Shown one piece after another: positions 1-5,948 of a stretch of 8,117 nucleotides of DNA (the stretch's first letter is position 1; every line of letters begins with the position of its first letter). The stretch comes from an uncultured Pseudomonadota bacterium (lineage in GTDB: Bacteria; Myxococcota_A; UBA796; GCA-2862545). Below the pieces are notes generated by a model. It was not told the origin of the DNA and searched no databases. It saw only the letters and a list, made by a program, of their open reading frames with translations. The stretch spans positions 1 to 8,117 of the forward strand of contig CALATR010000096.1 in assembly GCA_937891875.1 (NCBI GenBank). The letters run 5' to 3'. The translations under genes were made by a program, and so were the position numbers.

Positions 1-1
1 C

Positions 2-124
2 GCGACCCTCACCACGCTCATGCAGGGCCGCCTCTTCGAGCGCGACATCTACACGGAGAAGTTCTTCTCCGAGCGCGACGGCGACGCGGCCCTCTCCAAG
101 AGCCCGCTCTTCAGGAAGATCTGA
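2..124 (+). CDS. dmpP: Phenol hydroxylase reductase (DmpP/P5-like), 3' end only
   Basis: This is the last 40 codons of a gene that begins left of the window. The tail contains TTLMQGRLFERDIYTEKFF and ends in SPLFRKI. From memory, this closely matches the C-terminus of DmpP (phenol hydroxylase P5), which has the same TLMQGRLFERDI block and a similar SALFKRI ending. DmpP-family proteins are NADH reductases with an N-terminal [2Fe-2S] domain and a C-terminal FAD/NAD (FNR-type) domain. They feed electrons to the multicomponent di-iron phenol hydroxylase. Only the end of the NAD-binding domain is visible, so neither cofactor site can be checked. The stop TGA shares its last base with the next ATG (TGATG), which indicates translational coupling. 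A reductase of a related toluene or benzene monooxygenase is the main alternative. Confidence 0.82.
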   Translation, partial: ATLTTLMQGRLFERDIYTEKFFSERDGDAALSKSPLFRKI

Positions 125-726
125 TGCCCGTGACCCCGGTCGACGTCCACCTGTTCTGGAACTTCCGCTCGCCCTACGCCTACCTGGCGTCCACCCGGCT
201 GTGGTTCCTCTTCGACGACTTCCACACCAACCTCGTGTTCCACCCATTGCCCGGCTGGAACGGCCGATCGGCGCCGGAGCGGGCAAAGAAGAAGATCCCG
301 CTCACCCGTCAGGATGTGGGCCGGCACGCCCGTCGCTACGGCATCCCGCTCAACCCCCCGCCGATCACCACCGACCCCACCCGTGCCGCCGCCTGCGCGC
401 TGGTCGCGATGGCCCACGGCAAGACCCGCGAGTGGGTGGTCGAGACCATGGCCACCGAGTGGGCGGACGGGCAGGACATCGGCCAGATCGACGTCCTGCG
501 CGGCATCGCCGAGCGGATCGGGGTGCCTCCGGACGAGGTCGAGGCCGCCGCCGACGATCCCTCGGTCCACAAGGTGCTGCAGGAAGAGCACGTCGCCCTC
601 AAGGACCAGCTCGGCGTCATGGGCGTGCCCACCTTCGTCATCGGCGAGGAGATCTTCTGGGGCAACGACCGCATCGACTTCGTCGCCGAGCACCTCACCG
701 AGCTGCGCCTGCGGAAGGTCCGATGA
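124..726 (+). CDS. 2-hydroxychromene-2-carboxylate isomerase-like DsbA-family protein
   Basis: A 200-residue protein of the thioredoxin-fold DsbA / GST-kappa group to which HCCA isomerase (NahD) belongs. Visible marks are an N-terminal beta-strand followed by FRSPYAYLA with Ser16 where DsbA has its catalytic Cys, the cis-Pro loop GVPTF (Pro169), and the family signature IFWGNDRIDF (Trp179 to Arg183). Length is normal for the family. NahD interconverts 2-hydroxychromene-2-carboxylate and o-hydroxybenzylidenepyruvate in naphthalene breakdown, using glutathione. No such step is needed for phenol, so the role here is unknown: a bicyclic or substituted substrate, or a different glutathione-linked reaction, are possibilities. 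AGGAAG at 113-118 lies 5 nt before the ATG, and the start overlaps the upstream stop by one base. It sits between dmpP-like and dmpQ-like genes, which are adjacent in the Pseudomonas dmp operon. Family is confident; substrate is not. Confidence 0.85.
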   Translation: MPVTPVDVHLFWNFRSPYAYLASTRLWFLFDDFHTNLVFHPLPGWNGRSAPERAKKKIPLTRQDVGRHARRYGIPLNPPPITTDPTRAAACALVAMAHGKTREWVVETMATEWADGQDIGQIDVLRGIAERIGVPPDEVEAAADDPSVHKVLQEEHVALKDQLGVMGVPTFVIGEEIFWGNDRIDFVAEHLTELRLRKVR

Positions 727-1049
727 TGCCCTGGACCGTCACCGTCGAAGGCGTCGGCACCTGCACCGGCAAGGACGGCGAGGACGTGCTGTCCGCGCTC
801 GAGCGCCAGGGCCACCGCTTCGTCGACGTCGGCTGCCGGCGCGGCGGGTGCGGGGTCTGCCGGGTCCGCGTCACCGACGGCGACTACCGCACGCTCAAGA
901 TGAGCCGCGCCCGGGTGAGCGCGGAGGACGAGGCCTGCGGCATGGCGCTCGCCTGCCGGCTGATCCCCGAGGGCGACTGCACGGTCGTCCCCGAGCCCCT
1001 CTCCAACAGATTTCCAGCGACAACCACCAATGCCAGGAGGTCATCATGA
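723..1049 (+). CDS. dmpQ: XylT/DmpQ-type [2Fe-2S] ferredoxin
   Basis: A 108-residue plant-type ferredoxin. Cluster ligands are Cys38, Cys43 and Cys46 (CX4CX2C in GCRRGGCGVCRVRV) and Cys78 in ALACRL. The stretch between them, with YRTLKMSR and a following charged segment, resembles XylT/DmpQ/NahT. Those proteins re-reduce the iron of catechol 2,3-dioxygenase after it is oxidised by substituted catechols, rather than serving a hydroxylase. The position immediately before the dioxygenase gene supports this role. The start is ambiguous between tandem ATGs: 723 overlaps the upstream stop by 4 nt (ATGA), while 726 is better spaced (7 nt) from GGAAGG at 713-718. The last codons contain the AGGAGG ribosome site of the next gene. 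No membrane segment or signal peptide is seen, so it should be cytoplasmic. Confidence 0.9.
   Translation: MMPWTVTVEGVGTCTGKDGEDVLSALERQGHRFVDVGCRRGGCGVCRVRVTDGDYRTLKMSRARVSAEDEACGMALACRLIPEGDCTVVPEPLSNRFPATTTNARRSS
1035..1040 (+). promoter_or_regulatory. Ribosome binding site for catechol 2,3-dioxygenase
   Basis: A perfect AGGAGG lies inside the last codons of the ferredoxin gene, 5 nt before ATG 1046. This spacing favours ATG 1046 over the in-frame ATG at 1052, which would be 11 nt away. The site and the overlapping stop imply coupled, strong translation of the dioxygenase. Confidence 0.75.
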
Positions 1050-1963
1050 CCATGAAGGGCGTGACCAAGCTCGGAACCATGCAACTCAAGGTGATGGACC
1101 TCGACGAGTCCATCGCACACTACGTCAACATCGTCGGCCTGGACCTGGTCGAGCGCGTCGGCAAGACCGCCTACCTCAAGGCCTACGACGAGTTCGGCAA
1201 GTGGAGCATCGCGCTGCACGAGTCCGACAGCCCCGGCATGGTCGACATGGGCTGGCAGGTCCGCTCCGACGCCGACCTCGACCGCTTCGCCGCCCGGGTC
1301 GCGGACCTGGGGATCGACGTGAAGGAGCACGCCGCCGGCTCCAAGAACGGCGTCGGACGCCGCATCGCGTTCGTGCTGCCCACCGGTCACGCCATGGAGC
1401 TGTACGCAGACATGGAGATGGCCGAGGACCACCCGGGCATCCACAATCCTGACCTCTGGCGCAAGCCCCCGCACGGCGCCCGCAGCCAGAAGCTCGACCA
1501 CTGCCTGCTCTACGGCGACGACCTCGACGGCACCTTCCGCGTCTTCAAGGAGGCGCTGGACTTCGACCTCACGGAGACCGGCTTCGACGGCGACACCCGC
1601 ATCATGGCCTTCTTCACCTGTTCCAACCGCGCCCACGACGTCGCCTTCGTGCGCTTCCCCGAGGCCGGCCGGCTGCACCACTGCGCCTTCAAGCTCGACT
1701 CGTGGGGCGACGTCGGTCACGCCGCCGACCTCTTCACCCAGCAGAACGTCTCGGTGGACATCGGCCCCACCCGCCACGGCATCACCCGCGGCCAGACGAT
1801 CTACTTCTTCGACCCGTCCGGAAATCGCAACGAGACGTTCGCGGGCGGCTACGAGTGGTATCCGGACCACCCGACCCGGACCTGGGACCCCGACCAGTTC
1901 GGCAAGGCCATCTTCTACTACGAGCGCGCCCTGAACGATCGCTTCATGGGTGTGGTCACCTGA
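1046..1963 (+). CDS. dmpB: Catechol 2,3-dioxygenase (extradiol, type I)
   Basis: A 305-residue two-domain vicinal-oxygen-chelate dioxygenase, close to the 307 residues of XylE/DmpB. It opens catechol next to its hydroxyl pair to give 2-hydroxymuconic semialdehyde, using Fe(II) and O2. The iron ligands are visible: His152 (KLDHCLLYGDD), one of the pair His211-His212 (GRLHHCAF), and Glu263 (GNRNETFAGG). The family block VDIGPTRHGITRGQTIYFFDPSGN and the C-terminal QFGKAIFYYERALNDRFM are intact, so the enzyme should be active. The N-terminal domain (about residues 1-140) is the non-catalytic repeat. ATG 1046 overlaps the ferredoxin stop by 4 nt and has AGGAGG 5 nt upstream. The product can go to the dehydrogenase encoded next or, for ketone products, to a hydrolase that is not in this window. 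Substrate range (catechol versus methylcatechols) cannot be read from the sequence. Confidence 0.97.
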   Translation: MTMKGVTKLGTMQLKVMDLDESIAHYVNIVGLDLVERVGKTAYLKAYDEFGKWSIALHESDSPGMVDMGWQVRSDADLDRFAARVADLGIDVKEHAAGSKNGVGRRIAFVLPTGHAMELYADMEMAEDHPGIHNPDLWRKPPHGARSQKLDHCLLYGDDLDGTFRVFKEALDFDLTETGFDGDTRIMAFFTCSNRAHDVAFVRFPEAGRLHHCAFKLDSWGDVGHAADLFTQQNVSVDIGPTRHGITRGQTIYFFDPSGNRNETFAGGYEWYPDHPTRTWDPDQFGKAIFYYERALNDRFMGVVT

Positions 1964-2057
1964 CGCAAACTGTATACACTTCACGCACCCTGAGTGTCGC
2001 TCGTCGGGCAGCCAGCCTGTCGAGCGCGCTCTGCACTTGATCGGCGAGGACGTCCGC
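1964..2057 (+). promoter_or_regulatory. dmpB-dmpC gap with TGTATACA palindrome
   Basis: This 94-bp non-coding gap is the longest in the window and breaks an otherwise overlapping gene chain. It contains the perfect 8-bp palindrome TGTATACA at 1971-1978, which stands out against the GC-rich background. The core GTA-TAC resembles the half-site pattern known for FadR-type GntR regulators, several of which control aromatic degradation. It also holds the palindrome GAGCGCGCTC at 2022-2031. No convincing -35/-10 pair and no stem followed by a T run are seen. An operator or internal promoter is an inference only. Confidence 0.35.
2046..2050 (+). promoter_or_regulatory. Ribosome binding site for the semialdehyde dehydrogenase
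   Basis: GAGGA lies 7 nt before ATG 2058. It supports that start over the in-frame ATG at 2070 and over the much longer reading frame that opens inside dmpB. Confidence 0.5.
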
Positions 2058-3515
2058 ATGCGCGAGTACATGCACTTCATCAATGGCGAGTACACCAGAG
2101 GCTCGTCGGGCAAGACCTTCGACAACATCAACCCGTGTGACGGCAGCGTCCTGGGTCAGGTCCACGAGGGCGGCCAGGCCGAGATCGATGCCGCATGCGA
2201 GGCGGCTCGGGCGGCCATGAAGGGCCCCTGGGGCTCCATGCCCATGAACGAGCGGCTGGACCTGCTGCACAAGGTCGCCGACCGCATCGACGAGCGCTTC
2301 GACGAGTTCCTCGAGGCGGAGTGCGCCGACACCGGCAAGCCGGTCGAGCTCGCCAGCCACATCGACATCCCCCGCGGCGCCGCCAACTTCCGCGTGTTCG
2401 CCGACGTCGTGCGCAACGTGCCCGCCGAGTCCTTCCGCATGGACACGCCGGACGGCCGCGGCGCGCTCAACTACGCCATCCGCGTGCCCAAGGGCGTCGT
2501 CGGCGTCATCGCCCCCTGGAACCTGCCGCTGCTGCTGATGACCTGGAAGGTCGGACCGGCGCTCGCGTGCGGCAACGCCGTCGTGGTCAAGCCCAGCGAG
2601 GAGACCCCCGGCACCACCACCCTGCTCGGCGACGTCATGAACGAGGTCGGCGTGCCCAAGGGCGTGTTCAACGTCGTGCACGGCTTCGGTCCCAACAGCG
2701 CCGGCGAGTTCCTGACCCGCCACAAGCAGGTCGACGCCATCACCTTCACCGGCGAGACCCGCACCGGCGCAGCCATCATGAAGGCCTGCAGCGACCGCAT
2801 CGCCGACGTCAGCTTCGAGCTGGGCGGCAAGAACCCCGGCATCTTCTTCGAGGACTGCGACGTCGACAACGCCGTCAGCGTGGCCATGCGCTCCTGCTTC
2901 GGCAACTGCGGCCAGGTCTGCCTGGGCACCGAGCGGATCTACGTGCACCGCAGCATCTTCGACGAGTTCGTCGACAAGCTCGCCGCCGGTGCCAAGCGCC
3001 TCAAGATGGGCCCCCCCGGCTCCGGCTCGAACCTGGGCCCGCTGATCAGCCGCCAGCACCGCGACAAGGTGCTCTCCTACTACCAGAAGGCGGTCGACGA
3101 GGGCGCCACCGTCGTCACCGGCGGCGGGGTGCCCGACCTGGGCGAAGCCCTCGAGAACGGCTCCTGGGTCGAGCCCACCATCTGGACCGGCCTGTCCGAG
3201 GACGCCGCGGTCATCCGCGAGGAGATCTTCGGCCCGTGCACCCACGTCCGCCCGTTCGACGACGAGGACGAGGTCATCGCCCTGGCCAACGACACCGACT
3301 ACGGCCTCGCCGCCACGATGCACACCCGCGACGCGCTCCGCGCCCACCGGGTGGCCCAGCAGCTGGAGGCCGGCCTCATCTGGGTCAACGAGTGGTTCCT
3401 GCGCGACCTGCGCACCCCGTTCGGCGGCTCGAAGATGAGCGGCATCGGCCGCGAGGGCGGCGTGCACAGCCTCGAGTTCTACACCGAGATGCGGAACATC
3501 TGCATCAAGCTCTGA
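2058..3515 (+). CDS. dmpC: 2-hydroxymuconic semialdehyde dehydrogenase
   Basis: A 485-residue NAD-dependent aldehyde dehydrogenase, matching the 486 residues of DmpC/XylG. It oxidises 2-hydroxymuconic semialdehyde to the enol form of 4-oxalocrotonate. Visible catalytic residues are Asn155 in APWNLPLLLMTWK, the general base Glu254 in FELGGKNPG, and nucleophile Cys288 in NCGQVCLGTERIYV. The blocks TFTGETRTG, EEIFGPCTHVRPFD and FLRDLRTPFGGSKMSGIGREGG are intact. Long stretches such as SHIDIPRGAANF and the ending GGVHSLEFYTEMRNICIKL match DmpC-group enzymes specifically rather than generic betaine or aldehyde dehydrogenases. ATG 2058 is chosen for the DmpC-like N-terminus (HFINGEY) and the GAGGA before it. 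It follows dmpB as in Pseudomonas, but here after a 94-bp gap, and is followed by a toxin-antitoxin pair instead of dmpD. Confidence 0.96.
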   Translation: MREYMHFINGEYTRGSSGKTFDNINPCDGSVLGQVHEGGQAEIDAACEAARAAMKGPWGSMPMNERLDLLHKVADRIDERFDEFLEAECADTGKPVELASHIDIPRGAANFRVFADVVRNVPAESFRMDTPDGRGALNYAIRVPKGVVGVIAPWNLPLLLMTWKVGPALACGNAVVVKPSEETPGTTTLLGDVMNEVGVPKGVFNVVHGFGPNSAGEFLTRHKQVDAITFTGETRTGAAIMKACSDRIADVSFELGGKNPGIFFEDCDVDNAVSVAMRSCFGNCGQVCLGTERIYVHRSIFDEFVDKLAAGAKRLKMGPPGSGSNLGPLISRQHRDKVLSYYQKAVDEGATVVTGGGVPDLGEALENGSWVEPTIWTGLSEDAAVIREEIFGPCTHVRPFDDEDEVIALANDTDYGLAATMHTRDALRAHRVAQQLEAGLIWVNEWFLRDLRTPFGGSKMSGIGREGGVHSLEFYTEMRNICIKL

Positions 3516-3539
3516 TCGCCTGGATCGACGCGCACGGCA

Positions 3540-3562
3540 CGTATATGTGTTCGTATATGTGT
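3540..3562 (+). repeat. Tandem 11-bp direct repeat before the antitoxin gene
   Basis: CGTATATGTGT occurs twice without mismatch at 3540-3550 and 3552-3562, with a 12-bp period, ending 10 bp before the antitoxin ATG. It is strikingly AT-rich for this window. Ribbon-helix-helix antitoxins bind tandem or inverted short repeats over their own promoters as dimers of dimers, and a period near one helical turn fits such cooperative binding. TATATG within the second copy could also serve as a weak -10 element. The role as an autoregulatory operator is inferred; the repeat itself is directly seen. Confidence 0.6.
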
Positions 3563-3572
3563 CGGAGGGACC

Positions 3573-3809
3573 ATGGCCCAGATCACCATCTACATGGACG
3601 ACGAGACCGCCGAGCAGGCGCGCTCTGCGGCGAAGTCCGCGGGGGTGTCACTCTCCGCGTGGATGGCGGGCCTGGTCAAGGAGAAGACACGTTCTTCCTG
3701 GCCTGCTGACGTGCGCGCCGCGTTCGGCTCGTGGACCGATGCCGACCTCGGGGATGCGGCAGAGCTCCGCGCCTCCCTCGGTGAGGACGTCCCCCGCGAG
3801 AGCCTTTGA
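3573..3809 (+). CDS. Ribbon-helix-helix antitoxin of a VapBC-like pair
   Basis: A 78-residue protein. Its N-terminus has a short beta-strand (QITIYM, residues 3-8) and two helices (about 10-22 and 26-38, GVSLSAWMAGLVKEK), the ribbon-helix-helix DNA-binding fold of CopG/VapB-type antitoxins. The C-terminal half (from about residue 42, with two Trp and many acidic residues) looks like the flexible arm that blocks a PIN toxin. The usual role is to neutralise the toxin by direct binding and to repress the module's own promoter. GGAGG at 3564-3568 lies 4 nt before the ATG. The tandem repeat at 3540-3562 is a likely binding site. The stop shares one base with the toxin start (TGATG), the normal antitoxin-first arrangement. 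Assignment to one named TA family is not possible by eye. Confidence 0.85.
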   Translation: MAQITIYMDDETAEQARSAAKSAGVSLSAWMAGLVKEKTRSSWPADVRAAFGSWTDADLGDAAELRASLGEDVPRESL

Positions 3810-4216
3810 TGTACGCGCTCGACACGAACACCCTGATCGATGCGTTCAAGGGCCGCGGCGGCGTGCACGAGCGCCTGCTGGCAATCCCGCCGGACGAGAT
3901 CGGCATCCCGACGGTGGTGCTGTTCGAGCTGATGACGGGCCTCGTGAAGAACCCGGGCGCCAATAAGCAGCGTGCCGAGCTGCACACCCTCGCCAACATG
4001 GTGCACCTGCTGGCGTTCGACGCGCACGCGGCCCAGGAGTCGGCCGTGCTCCGGGCGACCCTGGAGGCTGAGGGAGCGCGCATCGGTCCGTACGACACCC
4101 TCATCGCCGGCACGGCACTCGCCCACGGCGCCGTGCTCATCACCCGAAACACCCGCGAGTTCTCCCGCGTGCCGGGCCTGCGGTGTGAGAACTGGTTCTC
4201 CAAGGACACCCCATGA
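3809..4216 (+). CDS. PIN-domain (VapC-like) ribonuclease toxin
   Basis: A 135-residue PIN-domain protein of normal VapC length. The metal-binding acidic set is visible: Asp5 and Asn7 in ALDTNTLIDAF, Glu40 in VVLFELMTG, Asp96 in IGPYDTLIAG, and Asn114 in LITRNTREF. All expected positions are filled, so it appears intact and active. VapC toxins are Mg2+-dependent RNases that cut specific tRNAs or rRNA to halt translation; the target here is unknown. ATG 3809 is chosen because it overlaps the antitoxin stop by one base; an in-frame TTG at 3806 is less likely. Unusually, the toxin stop overlaps the start of the catabolic hydratase by 4 nt (ATGA), so the toxin is part of the degradation operon rather than a free-standing cassette. 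Confidence 0.9.
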   Translation: MYALDTNTLIDAFKGRGGVHERLLAIPPDEIGIPTVVLFELMTGLVKNPGANKQRAELHTLANMVHLLAFDAHAAQESAVLRATLEAEGARIGPYDTLIAGTALAHGAVLITRNTREFSRVPGLRCENWFSKDTP

Positions 4217-5010
4217 CCACACGATACGAGGCGATCGACGCCGCGGCTGCGCGGATCCGTCGAGCGCACGAGACGCGCACGCCAGCGCGCAACCTCCGCG
4301 ATCTGCTCGATGGGAGCGACGTCGATGCCGGCTACGCGGTGCAGGAGATCAACACCGGTCACTGGCTCGAGTCGGGCCGGCGCCTGGTCGGGCGCAAGAT
4401 CGGCCTGACCAGCCGCGCGGTGCAGTCGCAGCTGGGCGTCGATCAGCCTGACTACGGCATGCTCTGGGCGGACATGGCCTACGCGGACGGCGAGCCCATC
4501 CCCTTCCACCGCACCATGCAGCCGCGGGCGGAGGGCGAGATCGCGTTCGTGCTGGAGCGCGACCTCACCCACGCCGACGTCGTCATCACCGACGCCATCG
4601 CAGCGATCGCCTACGCGCTGCCGGCCATCGAGATCGTCGGGAGCCGCGTCGAGAACTGGGACATCCAGATCCTGGACACCATCGCGGACAACGCCAGCTC
4701 GGGCCTCTTCGTGCTCGGGACCCAGCCGCGCAAGCTGTCCGACTTCGACCCGCGCCTGTGCGGCATGGTCATGGAGCGCCGCGGCGACCCGATCAGCGTC
4801 GGCGCCGGGGCCGCCTGCCTGGGCAACCCGCTCACGGCCGTCACCTGGCTCGCCCGCAAGATGGTCGAGGTCGGAAGCCCACTTCGGGCCGGCGACATCG
4901 TGCTGTCCGGCGCGCTGGGCCCGCTCGCCCCCATCGCCCCCGGCGACGTCGTCGAGTGCCGGATCAACGGCCTCGGAGCGGTCCGCGCGGTGTTCGAGGA
5001 GGAGGCATGA
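4213..5010 (+). CDS. dmpE: 2-oxopent-4-enoate (2-hydroxypenta-2,4-dienoate) hydratase
   Basis: A 265-residue member of the MhpD/DmpE family (DmpE is about 261). It adds water to 2-hydroxypenta-2,4-dienoate to give 4-hydroxy-2-oxovalerate. The divalent-metal carboxylates are in place: Glu107 and Glu109 in QPRAEGEIAFVL and Glu140 in PAIEIVGSRVENW. The blocks GRKIGLTSRAVQSQLGVDQPDYG and ILDTIADNASSGLFVLG separate it from its paralogue, the decarboxylase at 7035-7808. DmpE-type Gln and Asp residues in VQ..LGV.QPD(Y/F)G support hydratase over decarboxylase. In Pseudomonas, DmpE and DmpH form a physical complex that protects the unstable intermediate, and both are present here. The ATG overlaps the toxin stop (ATGA). 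No good Shine-Dalgarno sequence is obvious upstream, so its translation may depend on ribosomes finishing the toxin gene. Confidence 0.93.
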   Translation: MTTRYEAIDAAAARIRRAHETRTPARNLRDLLDGSDVDAGYAVQEINTGHWLESGRRLVGRKIGLTSRAVQSQLGVDQPDYGMLWADMAYADGEPIPFHRTMQPRAEGEIAFVLERDLTHADVVITDAIAAIAYALPAIEIVGSRVENWDIQILDTIADNASSGLFVLGTQPRKLSDFDPRLCGMVMERRGDPISVGAGAACLGNPLTAVTWLARKMVEVGSPLRAGDIVLSGALGPLAPIAPGDVVECRINGLGAVRAVFEEEA

Positions 5011-5948
5011 CCATCAAGTGCGCCGTGCTCGGCTCCGGCAACATCGGGACCGACCTGCTCATCAAGCTGCTGCGCCGCAAGCCGCAGGTCCTGGAGCCCG
5101 TCGCCATGGTCGGCATCGACGCCGAGTCCGACGGCCTCGCCCGCGCTCGCCGCCTGGGCGTGTGGGCCACCCACGAGGGCATCCACGGCCTCGTCGCCAA
5201 CACGGAGCTCTGGGACCAGATCGAGGTCGTCTTCGACGCGACCAGCGCCAAGGCCCACGAGAAGCTGCACGCGCCCATCCTGAAGCAGCACGGCAAGCAG
5301 GCCATCGACCTGACGCCGGCCGCGGTCGGCCCCTACTGCGTGCCCGTGGTCAACCTCGAGGCGCACCTCGACGCGGGCAACGTGAACATGGTGACCTGCG
5401 GCGGTCAGGCGACCATCCCCATGGTGGCTGCGGTCGGAAAGGTCGCCAAGGTCCACTACGGCGAGATCATCGCGAGCATCAGCTCCAAGTCCGCCGGCCC
5501 GGGCACCCGTGCCAACATCGACGAGTTCACCGAGACCACCTCCAAGGCCATCGAGGACGTCGGCGGCGCCGACCGCGGCAAGGCGATCATCATCCTCAAC
5601 CCGGCCGATCCGCCGCTCATCATGCGGGACACGGTCTACACGCTCTCCGACCCCGCCGACCAGGACGCCATCCGCGCCAGCGTCGAGCAGATGGTGAAGG
5701 ACGTCCAGCAGTACGTGCCCGGCTACCGTCTCAAGCAGGACGTGCAGTTCGAGCTGCACGAGCGGGTCCGGGTCCCCAAGCTGGGAACGTTCGAGAACGT
5801 GCTCCAGACCTCCATCTTCCTCGAGGTCGAGGGCGCGGCGCACTACCTGCCCGCCTACGCCGGCAACCTCGACATCATGACGTCCGCCGCCCTGCGCACC
5901 GGCGAGCGGGTCATGGAGCTCAAGCACCCGGAGGTGGCGCGTGGCTGA
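5007..5948 (+). CDS. dmpF: Acetaldehyde dehydrogenase (acylating)
   Basis: A 313-residue protein, matching DmpF (312). It converts acetaldehyde, CoA and NAD+ to acetyl-CoA, the last step of the pathway. The N-terminal Rossmann motif is AVLGSGNIGTDLLIKLL (Gly9, Gly11, Gly14). The catalytic thiol is Cys131 in NMVTCGGQATIPM. GTRANIDEFTETTS and the C-terminal AGNLDIMTSAALRTGE are typical of the DmpF/BphJ/MhpF group. It forms a tunnel-linked heterotetramer with the aldolase encoded next, so acetaldehyde passes directly between active sites. The start overlaps the dmpE stop by 4 nt, with AGGAGGAGG at 4997-5005 just before. The end overlaps the aldolase start by 8 nt, which suits balanced synthesis of the two partners. 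Confidence 0.96.
   Translation: MTIKCAVLGSGNIGTDLLIKLLRRKPQVLEPVAMVGIDAESDGLARARRLGVWATHEGIHGLVANTELWDQIEVVFDATSAKAHEKLHAPILKQHGKQAIDLTPAAVGPYCVPVVNLEAHLDAGNVNMVTCGGQATIPMVAAVGKVAKVHYGEIIASISSKSAGPGTRANIDEFTETTSKAIEDVGGADRGKAIIILNPADPPLIMRDTVYTLSDPADQDAIRASVEQMVKDVQQYVPGYRLKQDVQFELHERVRVPKLGTFENVLQTSIFLEVEGAAHYLPAYAGNLDIMTSAALRTGERVMELKHPEVARG
5930..5934 (+). promoter_or_regulatory. Ribosome binding site deciding the GTG start of the aldolase
   Basis: GGAGG inside the end of dmpF lies 6 nt before GTG 5941. This spacing, plus the DmpG-like N-terminus that follows, supports a GTG start overlapping dmpF by 8 nt. Confidence 0.7.

Noticed and set aside
2022..2031. GAGCGCGCTC palindrome as a terminator stem
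   Set aside because: Short, no loop and no following T run; such palindromes are expected by chance in GC-rich DNA.
1950..2057. Upstream extension of dmpC from a GTG inside dmpB
   Set aside because: The extra 36 residues do not resemble any DmpC N-terminus, and ATG 2058 has a ribosome site and the conserved HFINGEY start.
884..2131. Long minus-strand open frame (415 codons) opposite dmpB
   Set aside because: It lies antisense to a gene with intact active-site motifs. Its composition (Val, Gly, Ala, Leu, Glu repeats with no domain) is what the complement of GC-ending codons gives. No recognisable family.
1956..3467. Long minus-strand open frame (503 codons) opposite dmpC
   Set aside because: Complement shadow of a clear DmpC gene. 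Low-complexity Val/Gly/Ala/Asp-rich translation without motifs.
3806..3808. TTG as toxin start
   Set aside because: The next codon is ATG 3809, which overlaps the antitoxin stop in the common TGATG pattern and gives the usual PIN N-terminus MYALDTN.
3516..4216. TA pair as cargo of an insertion sequence or integron cassette
   Set aside because: No transposase, terminal inverted repeats, target duplications or recombination site were seen at the edges; the right edge is a 4-nt coding overlap.
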